Source: Abditibacteriales bacterium (GTDB taxonomy: Bacteria; Armatimonadota; Abditibacteriia; Abditibacteriales; JANWYM01). From it: a DNA stretch of 13,195 bases. Every line of letters begins with the position of its first letter. Position 1 is the stretch's first letter. The DNA lies in the NCBI GenBank assembly GCA_025055355.1, contig JANWYM010000057.1, positions 1 to 13,195 of the forward strand, given 5' to 3'. Below, one piece after another: positions 1-6,128 of this stretch. The translations under genes were made by a program, and so were the position numbers. The notes below the pieces were generated by a model that worked only from the letters and a program-made list of their open reading frames with translations, had not been told where the DNA came from and did no database searches.

Positions 1-499
1 TCGGGAGGGAAGGATACGTCCAACCTCTCTGGAAAAACCAGAAGGGCTGACTGCCGCGCGCGACGCGGTGGCGATAGTAGCGATGGAGACCGAGATAAAT
101 GCGGTGCCCTATCAGAATGAGCAAAAGGAGGGTCCACGGGAACGTGCTGACTATCAGAGTAAACCCCAGCTCACATAGGGAAGACAACATCATGAGCAGC
201 GGCATCAGAAGCGGTGTGAGAAAGACAAGCAGAATAAAAACGGCGATAGCGCGGATGGAGAACGCTCCAATGCGGCTGAAAAGGTTGTCACCCAACACGG
301 GGTTGGGTTCGATGAACTGCACCGGGGCGTGCGAGCGTTGCCGCTGTCGTTGAGTGCGATAGGGCGTGCGCTCGCGCCGGGTCACAAACCCCAACATGCG
401 CATAGTCAGCATCACCACCGCCCACGTCAAAGCGATGCCAAAGGAGAGAGCAATAACCAACACAATGCCTAATCCTATCACAGCCAGCACGAACTCCAT
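1..499 (-). CDS. Membrane protein of unknown function, C-terminus beyond window
   Basis: An open frame runs from an ATG at 497-499 to the left edge without a stop, giving 166 visible residues beginning MEFVLAVIGLGIVLVIALSF. The start is supported by a purine-rich Shine-Dalgarno (GAGGTGGG on the minus strand, 505-512) five bases upstream. Visible topology: one hydrophobic helix at about residues 2-35, a basic, Arg/Gln-rich linker at about 40-60 (RRERTPYRTQRQRQRS), then two closely spaced hydrophobic stretches at about 83-105 and 112-132, followed by a basic, aromatic tail (HRYYRHR, FWFFQRGW). This suggests a small integral membrane protein with at least three segments. I do not recognise the family. 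It follows the VWA gene on the same strand after a 281-base gap filled by repeats, so it may have its own promoter; a TTGACA hexamer lies at 571-576. Another frame from the overlapping ATG four bases upstream stops after 73 residues and has no membrane character. Confidence 0.7.
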   Translation of the reverse strand, partial: MEFVLAVIGLGIVLVIALSFGIALTWAVVMLTMRMLGFVTRRERTPYRTQRQRQRSHAPVQFIEPNPVLGDNLFSRIGAFSIRAIAVFILLVFLTPLLMPLLMMLSSLCELGFTLIVSTFPWTLLLLILIGHRIYLGLHRYYRHRVARGSQPFWFFQRGWTYPSLP

Positions 500-650
500 G
501 CATTCCCACCTCTCGCTCTGAAACCGCGCTCGTGTATCTATATTCTACATCAGGCAGCGGCAGTTTTGTATGTCAAGGAAAGAAAAATTTCAGTGAGTTC
601 CAATATCACTGCGAAGAGCAAAGCAACAAACTGTTATTGTGAGGCGCGCA

Positions 651-720
651 GCCATCCTCTGCGGGAGGAAACGGTGACAACGGAGGGGATGGCTTCGTCG
701 CTTCCGCTCCTCGCCATGAC
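651..720 (-). repeat. Dispersed GTCAT-GCGAG type repeat, copy A
   Basis: Read on the minus strand this begins GTCATGGCGAGGAGCGGAAG (720 downward), passes CGACGAAGCCATCCCC, and ends TCCTCCCGCAGAGGATGGC at 651. A second copy in the same orientation is at 3881-3947: both share the GTCAT-GCGA-GAGCGGA start, an internal CGAAGC, and the TCCTC-CGCAG-GGATGGC end. The element resembles the family of 'GTCATTGCGAGGAGCGAAGC' intergenic repeats found across many unrelated bacterial genomes. The pieces AGCCATCC (650-657) and GGATGGCT (687-694) are also complementary, so the element can fold on itself. Confidence 0.7.
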
Positions 721-744
721 ACCTGTGCGCCTGTCATGGCGAGG
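709..744. repeat. Perfect 12-bp inverted repeat
   Basis: CCTCGCCATGAC (709-720) is followed after a 12-base loop by its exact complement GTCATGGCGAGG (733-744). It arises where repeat copy A meets the first bases of a second, oppositely oriented copy. It lies 37 bases past the stop of the VWA gene and could stop or protect its transcript, but there is no U-run after it on the minus strand, so a normal intrinsic terminator is not claimed. Confidence 0.7.
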
Positions 745-780
745 GGTAAGCATAATGCGAACGACCAAGATGTAGCAACA

Positions 781-3700
781 CTACTTTTTGTCTTGCCCTC
801 GCGCTCTATCCCTCGCTTTGCGCAAACGGGAAAGCGTATCCTCCGCAGCGGATGTCTGCTCGGACGGCGGCGGCGACGGTTGCTGCGCCGACGGTTGGGA
901 TGGGGGAGGCGTCGGTTGCCGCGCGGGAGTCGGCGCGCGCGGCGGCTCGCGGGGCGTCGTGGTGGTTGCCTCCTCCCCTTCTTCTCTCTGGCGGACGCGC
1001 TGCTTGACGTCCAGCAACCTACCGATATGTTCGTCGCGCTCCTCACGCGTACGCTGACGACGACGGAGGAGAGGGAGATGTTGCCAGAGGAACAGCAGAA
1101 TCGCCACCAGTTCCGCCTTGCCCACCATCAACCGTCGCACGGCGATGTCGAACGGCAGCAGGCACGCCGCCAGAGTCAGCAGCGGCAGCCACATCTCTCG
1201 CGGGAACTTCGCCCCCTCCCGCCGCGCCGCGAAGATGTCTTCAGGGCGCTGCAGGTTCTCATACTGCCGCCCGCCCGAAACGTCCGCCAGCCGCGCGAGC
1301 AAAAAGCGGTCCGCCTTCATATCTTTGTATTCTGGCGAATAGGGAATGACCGCGCCCGTGACCTGCTGCGAGGGTTTTTGTCCTCCCCCCTGAGAATGGA
1401 TGTTAATCGTGTAAGTCCCCACCTCGCGGGCATCAAACGTCGCCTCGTAGCGCCCCGGCGCGGTCTGCTCCAGCGGCACGTCCCAACTGCTCGCGGAACG
1501 CTCCATCGTTCTAAAAGGCGGAATGATGCGCGCCTTGGCGTTGAGGAAGTTGATGAAGTTGCCTTTCTCATCCACCGCGTCTACGATGATGCGCCCCTTG
1601 CCGCGCGTGATGTCCACCGTCGTCTGGAAGTTGGTCGGCGTCGTCTGCCGCATCGTCCAGCGCACCGCCTGTGCCCAAAACTTGGGATAGCCGCTCCACG
1701 GAATCCAAGGCGCCGCCCAGCGGTGCTTCGCGTCCGAGGTGAACGCCAGCGACCGCCCCAACCCATACTGCCACACCGCTAACACCGGGTCGTTGCGGTG
1801 CGACTTGAAGATGACCTCCGCGCGCGGTTTCTCTGAGGTGCCAACGTAACCGAGCAGCGGCGGCGTGCCGCGAATGCCTTTCAGCAAGGGGTGGGCGGTG
1901 ACACGCGGACGGAACGGCTCCTCGACAATGGCGGACTTCATCACCGTCGCCGCTTCCTTCAGGAAGATTTTGGGGATGTCCTGAAACTTGGTGATTTCGT
2001 AAAACCGCCCCTTGCCCTGAAACGCCAGCCACTTCATGTTATCGCTGCACGATTTGTTGTGTGGGCCGACCGCCAATGTCGTGATGGTGATACCCGCTCG
2101 GCGAATCTTAGCGATCTGCTGCGGCGTCGGCAGCGCGGGGTCGCCGTCCGAGAGGATAATCATGTGCTTGAGCCGCGCCTTGGTTTTGCGCAAGCCTTCG
2201 TAAGCCAAGTCCGCCACCGCGCCGAAGTCGGGCATGTCGCCGGGGTTCATGCCGCGAATCAGCCGCTGCATCTTGCGCTTGTTGGGACCGACCTTGAGCA
2301 TGGGGAACACCCAGCCCGCGCCGGTCATACCAAACTCGATCACGCCCGCGAAGTCTTCGGGTCCGAGTTGGTTGATGACCTCGGTGCAGGTCGCCTTCGC
2401 CCAATCATTCCCGTTGGGGAACTCGCAGGAGTGCATGACCATCGCCACCGCCCCCGACGGCATGACCTGTTGGTTCTTCACGTCCATCTTCACGGGCAGC
2501 GCCTTTTCAATGGGGGTGTCGCGGTAGCCGCCCGGACCGAAACTGTGCTCCCCGCCAATCATCACCAGCCCGATGCCCAAGTCACGCACCGCCGCCTGAA
2601 TCGCCTGCATCTGCGTCAAACTTAAGTCCCACGCCGGCACGTTGCTGAGCACAATGCTGTCGAAGTTCTGGAAGTCGGTCAGCCGCGTGGGGATACCGCT
2701 GACATCGCGCCGCTCCACGTCCACCTTCTCCGCCCGCAGGGCGCGTTCGAGCCACTGCGACTCCGTGCGCGGGTCGCCCTCCACGAGGAGAACTTTCGGC
2801 TTGCCCTGAATGTTCACAAAGGCGAGTCCCCGGTTGTTTTCAAACAGCGTGTCGCGCCCCTTGGTCGTTTCCAGAATCGCCTCGAACGTCGTGAACCCCT
2901 GTTTCTCTACTGTCTGGGGGAAGGTGAAGTTGTTAGTTTTGTCTTTGCTCAAAACGAGGGTGCGCTCGCCGAGGTAGGCATCGTTGCGGAACAGTTTGAG
3001 TTTGGCGGTCGCGTCCACCGTGCTGCGGATGACGAGGCGCAACTCAATCGGCTCGCCGATTTTGGCTTCGCTGGGCGCGACGATTTTGTCCAGCACGATT
3101 TCGGGACGCGGCGGCGGCACCAGCGGAATGACATCAATCGGCACGTTCTGCGTCCGCGCCATCTGTGCCTCATCCAACGCGTTGCCCAGATTTTCATTCC
3201 CGTCCGAGAGCAGCACGATGCGCTTCTGCATCCCTTCGGGGAAACTCGCCATCGCCAGCCGAATCGCCGCTGCGATGTCGGTGTATTGTGTAGGTGGAAC
3301 GCTTTGAATTTTCGTGACTTTGATCCGCGCCGCCGGCGACAGTTCCACGAAAGCCTCTGCCCCGAATACGATGATGCCCGCCTTGTCCCCACCACGCATG
3401 TGCGTCACGGCTTCGTTGACGAACTTCACCTGCGCTTCCTTCGCCTGCGGGCTGATGCTGTCGGAGTGGTCAAGGACGAACATCACCGCCAGGTCGTGGT
3501 TGATGCGCACCCACTGCAGCCCCGCTAACGCAAGGAACACCAGCAGCAACAGCATCATCCGTACCCCGAACACAAAGTTCCGCCGCCCCGGACTCAAGTC
3601 GACGTAACTGGACAGGAACGGGATCAACCCGCGTCCCGTGCGGTTGAGGCAGTAGAAGTAGTAAAGTGCAAATGGGAATACCAGCAGCCAGTGCGGGTGC

Positions 3701-3792
3701 GTGAACGACAGTCGCCCCTGCCACACGCCGAAGGCGATGACGGCTGCAAGAAGGAAAAGCCATGAGAAAGGATGACTGAGCACCTTGCGCAT
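781..3792 (-). CDS. Membrane-anchored VWA / glutamine-amidotransferase-like protein (1003 aa)
   Basis: Large envelope protein related to the BatA/VWA-GATase-like membrane proteins of unknown role. Order seen: hydrophobic segments at about residues 11-24, 34-48 and 77-93 (BatA-like N-terminus); a first von Willebrand A domain at about 100-225 with an intact metal site D108-H-S110-D-S112 and the usual ILLSDGNEN-like strand (VLLSDGNENLG, 193-203); a beta-rich linker; a class I glutamine-amidotransferase-like fold at about 332-435 (VLLVEGDPR, then LVMIGGEHSFGPGGY) that lacks a visible catalytic Cys; a second VWA-like region at about 445-610 (ILSDGDP, 546-552) whose metal site is degenerate (MHSCE in place of DxSxS); a soluble region with WAAPW and YPKFWAQAVRW; a C-terminal hydrophobic stretch at about 867-885 and possibly 893-907; and a charged, Pro/Thr/Ser-rich tail (945-985). 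The start is the first ATG before the hydrophobic segment; only a weak GAAGGA lies upstream. No MoxR or other Bat partner is visible. Substrate unknown. Confidence 0.9.
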   Translation of the reverse strand: MRKVLSHPFSWLFLLAAVIAFGVWQGRLSFTHPHWLLVFPFALYYFYCLNRTGRGLIPFLSSYVDLSPGRRNFVFGVRMMLLLLVFLALAGLQWVRINHDLAVMFVLDHSDSISPQAKEAQVKFVNEAVTHMRGGDKAGIIVFGAEAFVELSPAARIKVTKIQSVPPTQYTDIAAAIRLAMASFPEGMQKRIVLLSDGNENLGNALDEAQMARTQNVPIDVIPLVPPPRPEIVLDKIVAPSEAKIGEPIELRLVIRSTVDATAKLKLFRNDAYLGERTLVLSKDKTNNFTFPQTVEKQGFTTFEAILETTKGRDTLFENNRGLAFVNIQGKPKVLLVEGDPRTESQWLERALRAEKVDVERRDVSGIPTRLTDFQNFDSIVLSNVPAWDLSLTQMQAIQAAVRDLGIGLVMIGGEHSFGPGGYRDTPIEKALPVKMDVKNQQVMPSGAVAMVMHSCEFPNGNDWAKATCTEVINQLGPEDFAGVIEFGMTGAGWVFPMLKVGPNKRKMQRLIRGMNPGDMPDFGAVADLAYEGLRKTKARLKHMIILSDGDPALPTPQQIAKIRRAGITITTLAVGPHNKSCSDNMKWLAFQGKGRFYEITKFQDIPKIFLKEAATVMKSAIVEEPFRPRVTAHPLLKGIRGTPPLLGYVGTSEKPRAEVIFKSHRNDPVLAVWQYGLGRSLAFTSDAKHRWAAPWIPWSGYPKFWAQAVRWTMRQTTPTNFQTTVDITRGKGRIIVDAVDEKGNFINFLNAKARIIPPFRTMERSASSWDVPLEQTAPGRYEATFDAREVGTYTINIHSQGGGQKPSQQVTGAVIPYSPEYKDMKADRFLLARLADVSGGRQYENLQRPEDIFAARREGAKFPREMWLPLLTLAACLLPFDIAVRRLMVGKAELVAILLFLWQHLPLLRRRQRTREERDEHIGRLLDVKQRVRQREEGEEATTTTPREPPRAPTPARQPTPPPSQPSAQQPSPPPSEQTSAAEDTLSRLRKARDRARGQDKK

Positions 3793-4001
3793 GGGGTCGC
3801 TTCACGCTTCCTTCTATCCTCTCACTTCCGATGGGGGAAGTCTTTCAGCGCCGCCGCAAATACACTACGAGCGCCACATGGCCATCCCCTGCGTGAGGAG
3901 AGTTACTTTGCTTCGTTCCTCGCCACCGCTCCGCTCTTCGCTATGACGCTGAGCACCCGCAAATCCTTGCCTTTTGCCATCGTCCCTCATCTTCGGACAC
4001 T
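3793..4001. other. Repeat-containing gap upstream of VWA gene
   Basis: The 209 bases between the NHL lipoprotein stop and the VWA start contain repeat copy B (3881-3947). No convincing -35/-10 pair was seen for the VWA gene, so it may be read through from the promoter at 5980-6008 or use an unrecognised promoter. Confidence 0.5.
3881..3947 (-). repeat. Dispersed GTCAT-GCGAG type repeat, copy B
   Basis: On the minus strand it starts GTCATAGCGAAGAGCGGAGC at 3947 and ends TCCTCACGCAGGGGATGGC at 3881. Start and end blocks match copy A (651-720) with few substitutions, while the middle has diverged. Together the two copies flank the VWA gene as imperfect direct repeats about 3.2 kb apart. Confidence 0.65.
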
Positions 4002-5003
4002 CTACAACTTGAACTTCTGCACTCGGTCATTCTCCGTGTCCGCGACGTAGACGTAACCATGCTCATCCACCGCCAGCCCCCACGGGTGCGCCAACTTGCC
4101 CGGCGCGCGTCCGACGCCGCCCCACTTGGCGATGAACTTCCCCTCTGGGGTAAACTTCTGCACGCGACAGTTGCCCCACTCGACGACGTAAATGCTCCCG
4201 TCTTTGCCGACGGCAACCCCGTAGGGATAATTCAGTTCGCCGTCGCCCTTGCCCAGTTTGCCGAAGTAGCGCAGCAGTTTCCCCTGCGGCGAGAAAATCT
4301 GAATGCGGTGATTCACGATGTCCGCAACGACAACGTTCCCCTCGGGGTCCACCGCAATCCCGTTGAGCCGCCGAAACTTGCCCGGCGCTTCGCCGTAGCC
4401 GCCCCATTCCAGCAGGAACTTGGCGTTGGCGTCAAACTTGTGAATGCGCACCCGCAGCCCCTCGCCGGGCGCGCCGTTGTAGTCGGCGACGTAGATGTTG
4501 CCCTGCTTGTCCACCGCCACGCCAGTCGCTAACACGAACTGGTCGGGACCGCTGCCGTAACTACCGAACTTCTTCAGCAGTTTGCCCTCGGGCGAGTAAA
4601 TCAGCACGCGGCTGTAATGCGTGTCGGTCACGACCAGGTTCCCCTCCGGCGTCAGCGCCAGACCTTCGGGCTTGCCCTTTTCGATGCTGGGCGTGCGCCA
4701 CTGTTTGAGAAACTTTCCGCCCCGCGTGAACTTCTGAATCCGCCCGCTGGAGTCCACAATGTAAACCCAATCGTTCTTGTCATCCACCGTCACCGCGCGC
4801 GGGCCGATGAAGTTGCCCGCTGTCGCCGCCTTTTCCTTGCCCCACACCTCCACCGGCGGCAATCGCGCCGCCTGCGTCTGCCGCGAGGCACAGCCGACAA
4901 GAGCGAATTGACCGCCAAAGACGCAGAGAGCGCAGAGAAAGAATTTGAAAAGGTCTCCCAGTGACCTTGGTAACCTCAGCAGTGAAAAACAACTTCCCTT
5001 CAT
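4002..5003 (-). CDS. NHL-repeat six-bladed propeller lipoprotein
   Basis: Predicted secreted lipoprotein made of NHL repeats, a fold used for protein or ligand binding and sometimes for peptidyl-lyase activity; no catalytic residues are assigned. A signal peptide ends in the lipobox FALVGC with Cys38 as lipidation site. Six repeats follow at about residues 67-101, 112-146, 160-201, 213-247, 260-294 and 307-333, each with the P-x-G-(I/L/V)-A-V-D-x-x-G-x-(I/V)-Y-V-A-D pattern and a following R(V/I)(Q/L)xF. The chain ends right after the last repeat, so it is a single closed propeller. The ATG overlaps the stop of the upstream dehydrogenase in ATGA (5000-5003), indicating coupled translation. 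Odd: residues about 5-31 are encoded by a dispersed intergenic repeat (4911-4990), which provides the hydrophobic core of the signal peptide. Function and partner are unknown; the next gene on the strand is the VWA membrane protein. Confidence 0.9.
   Translation of the reverse strand: MKGSCFSLLRLPRSLGDLFKFFLCALCVFGGQFALVGCASRQTQAARLPPVEVWGKEKAATAGNFIGPRAVTVDDKNDWVYIVDSSGRIQKFTRGGKFLKQWRTPSIEKGKPEGLALTPEGNLVVTDTHYSRVLIYSPEGKLLKKFGSYGSGPDQFVLATGVAVDKQGNIYVADYNGAPGEGLRVRIHKFDANAKFLLEWGGYGEAPGKFRRLNGIAVDPEGNVVVADIVNHRIQIFSPQGKLLRYFGKLGKGDGELNYPYGVAVGKDGSIYVVEWGNCRVQKFTPEGKFIAKWGGVGRAPGKLAHPWGLAVDEHGYVYVADTENDRVQKFKL
4911..4990 (-). repeat. Dispersed 'TTTTTCAC..CTCTGCGTCTTTGGCGG' type repeat inside a CDS
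   Basis: On the minus strand this reads from GTTTTTCACTGCTGAGG through CTTTTCAAATTCTTTCTC to GCGCTCTCTGCGTCTTTGGC. From general knowledge this is a widespread intergenic repeat in many bacterial genomes; one of its frames gives the familiar junk peptide SLRSLRL, which is present here in the frame next to the lipoprotein. In the lipoprotein frame it encodes FKFFLCALCVFGG, the hydrophobic part of the signal peptide. Confidence 0.6.
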
Positions 5004-5950
5004 GGACGCACCAACACCTTGAACACTCCCCGCCGCCCGGCGTGTTCCATCGCTTGTGGGAAGTCAGGCAGCGGATAAGTTGCCTCAATGAGGGGCGTCA
5101 CCTTGACCCTGCCCTGCCGCAACGCGCGCAGCGCAGGCGGGAACGGTCCGCAGCGTGAACCGACGATGTAGATCTCATCTACGACGACTTGTGAGGTCAG
5201 TTGCGGCATCTCACCATGATACGTGCTTTTAACGACGATAGTGCCTTGCGGGCGAACCCACGCAAGCGCGTCAGCGAACCCCTGCGCTGACCCGGTGCAT
5301 TCTACGACAATGTCGGCTGCGTCCTGCTTCAAGTCGGACGCGGACGCCGTTACAAGACCCAACCGCTGCGCGAGTTCCAACTTGGACGGGTGCCTGCCGA
5401 CCAACGTCACCGTGCAGCCCGTCAGCGCCAACACCTGTGCTGCCAGCATTCCCAGCCGCCCATCGCCTAAGACGAAGACCCGGTCATTAGGTGTGATATT
5501 GATGCATTCTGGAATGTTAAACGCCGCTGCCAGCGGTTCGGTGAAAACCGCTTCCTCATCACTCAGGTTGGGGGGAACGAGATGAAGGTTCTTCACGGGA
5601 AGAGTCAGATATTCCGCGAACGCGCCATCTTTGCCCCGAATCCCCAGCACCTTGCGCTGCGCGCAATGCTCGCGCCAACCCATCGTGCAGCGATGGCAAT
5701 TGCCGCACCCTATGTTGATTTCCCCCACGACGCGCTTGCCCATCCACCGCTTGTCGGCGCACGCTTCGACGACGCCGACGAACTCGTGTCCTAACACGCC
5801 GCGAAAGTCGGCGTAGCCGCGCAGGATTGCCAAGTCCGTCCCGCAGATGCCCGCCAACGACACGCGAATCAACGCCTCGTCCGCTTGCGGCACCGGGACG
5901 GGATAATCGCGCACCACGCGCAGTTGTCCATCGAACACGGCGGCTTGCAT
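5000..5950 (-). CDS. Zinc-dependent medium-chain alcohol dehydrogenase-like protein
   Basis: NAD(P)-dependent oxidoreductase of the zinc MDR superfamily, cytoplasmic; substrate not predictable. The 316 residues are somewhat shorter than the usual 340-350. Catalytic zinc ligands are C36 (GICGTD), H55-E56 (GHEFVG) and E138 (TEPLA). The structural zinc lobe has the four cysteines C82, C85, C88 and C96 with normal spacing. The Rossmann dinucleotide loop is VLGDGRLG (160-167), matching GxGxxG with Asp at the second position. The C-terminal part (PLIEATYPLPDFPQAMEH) is typical of sorbitol/threonine-dehydrogenase-like members. The start is an ATG preceded by AGGAG a few bases upstream and by a strong promoter at 5980-6008. 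It is the first gene of a probable operon; its stop overlaps the start of the NHL lipoprotein by four bases, an unexpected pairing of a cytoplasmic enzyme with a surface protein. Confidence 0.92.
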   Translation of the reverse strand: MQAAVFDGQLRVVRDYPVPVPQADEALIRVSLAGICGTDLAILRGYADFRGVLGHEFVGVVEACADKRWMGKRVVGEINIGCGNCHRCTMGWREHCAQRKVLGIRGKDGAFAEYLTLPVKNLHLVPPNLSDEEAVFTEPLAAAFNIPECINITPNDRVFVLGDGRLGMLAAQVLALTGCTVTLVGRHPSKLELAQRLGLVTASASDLKQDAADIVVECTGSAQGFADALAWVRPQGTIVVKSTYHGEMPQLTSQVVVDEIYIVGSRCGPFPPALRALRQGRVKVTPLIEATYPLPDFPQAMEHAGRRGVFKVLVRP

Positions 5951-5979
5951 CGCTCTCCTCTGCCTTTCGACGTGAGCCT

Positions 5980-6008
5980 ATTCTTGCACGATTCCGCAGA
6001 GGTGTCAA
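5980..6008 (-). promoter_or_regulatory. Sigma70-type promoter of the dehydrogenase-NHL operon
   Basis: On the minus strand a perfect TTGACA (6003-6008) is followed after exactly 17 bases by AAGAAT (5980-5985, four of six to TATAAT). The predicted transcript would start about 20-25 bases before the dehydrogenase ATG, leaving room for its AGGAG ribosome site. Confidence 0.6.
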
Positions 6009-6040
6009 GGAAACTTGGGTTGGCACGCTGCACACCGAAG

Positions 6041-6059
6041 GTTGGGCGTCCCGCCCGAC
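6041..6059. repeat. Short GC-rich stem-loop
   Basis: GTTGGGCG (6041-6048) pairs with CGCCCGAC (6052-6059) across a three-base loop, with one G-T pair. It sits upstream of the dehydrogenase promoter and next to the GGCA-type repeat; it may be part of the same mobile or dispersed unit. Confidence 0.5.
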
Positions 6060-6066
6060 ACGAGCA

Positions 6067-6090
6067 TGGCAGGCGAGACGTCTATCCTAC
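6067..6090 (+). repeat. GGCA-type 24-base dispersed repeat, copy 1
   Basis: Starts TGGCAGGCGAGACG and ends CCTAC. It matches the element at 6978-7001 at 17 of 24 positions without gaps, identical at both ends. It lies in the HAD leader region and would code an unlikely N-terminal extension of that protein. Confidence 0.5.
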
Positions 6091-6128
6091 GTCAAGGAAA
6101 CGACACCTCTCCGTTGAATACAACAGCC

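Larger units (their letters stand above)
500..780. other. Intergenic gap with repeats between VWA gene and left-edge membrane gene
   Basis: No gene is supported here. The gap holds an imperfect copy of a roughly 70-base dispersed element (651-720), a perfect 12-bp hairpin (709-744), and close to the left-edge gene a TTGACA hexamer (minus strand, 571-576) and a TAGAAT hexamer (542-547). These two are 23 bases apart, too far for a normal sigma70 promoter, so the promoter call is left open. The short plus-strand frame over this region reads SLPLLAMT, the typical spurious peptide produced by this repeat type. Confidence 0.6.
5951..6128. other. Divergent promoter region with repeats
   Basis: This 178-base gap separates the minus-strand dehydrogenase from the plus-strand HAD gene. 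It holds the dehydrogenase promoter, a stem-loop (6041-6059), a GGCA-type repeat (6067-6090) and two copies of GTCAAGGAAA (6004-6013, 6091-6100). No clear promoter for the HAD gene was seen. Confidence 0.6.

Noticed and set aside
542..576. TTGACA and TAGAAT as a promoter for the left-edge membrane gene
   Set aside because: The gap of 23 bases is too long for a sigma70 promoter, and no acceptable -10 box lies 16-18 bases from TTGACA.
566..775. Short plus-strand frame with SLPLLAMT
   Set aside because: This peptide type is a known by-product of the GTCAT-GCGAG repeat and not a gene.
736..1782. Long plus-strand frame of 348 codons, very Arg-rich
   Set aside because: It lies fully over the VWA gene on the other strand, has low-complexity Arg/Leu/Gln composition and no domain pattern; it is an antisense shadow of high-GC coding sequence.
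6015..6128. 38-residue N-terminal extension of the HAD protein
   Set aside because: It is encoded by repeat-rich intergenic DNA, and HAD similarity starts directly after the Met at 6129.
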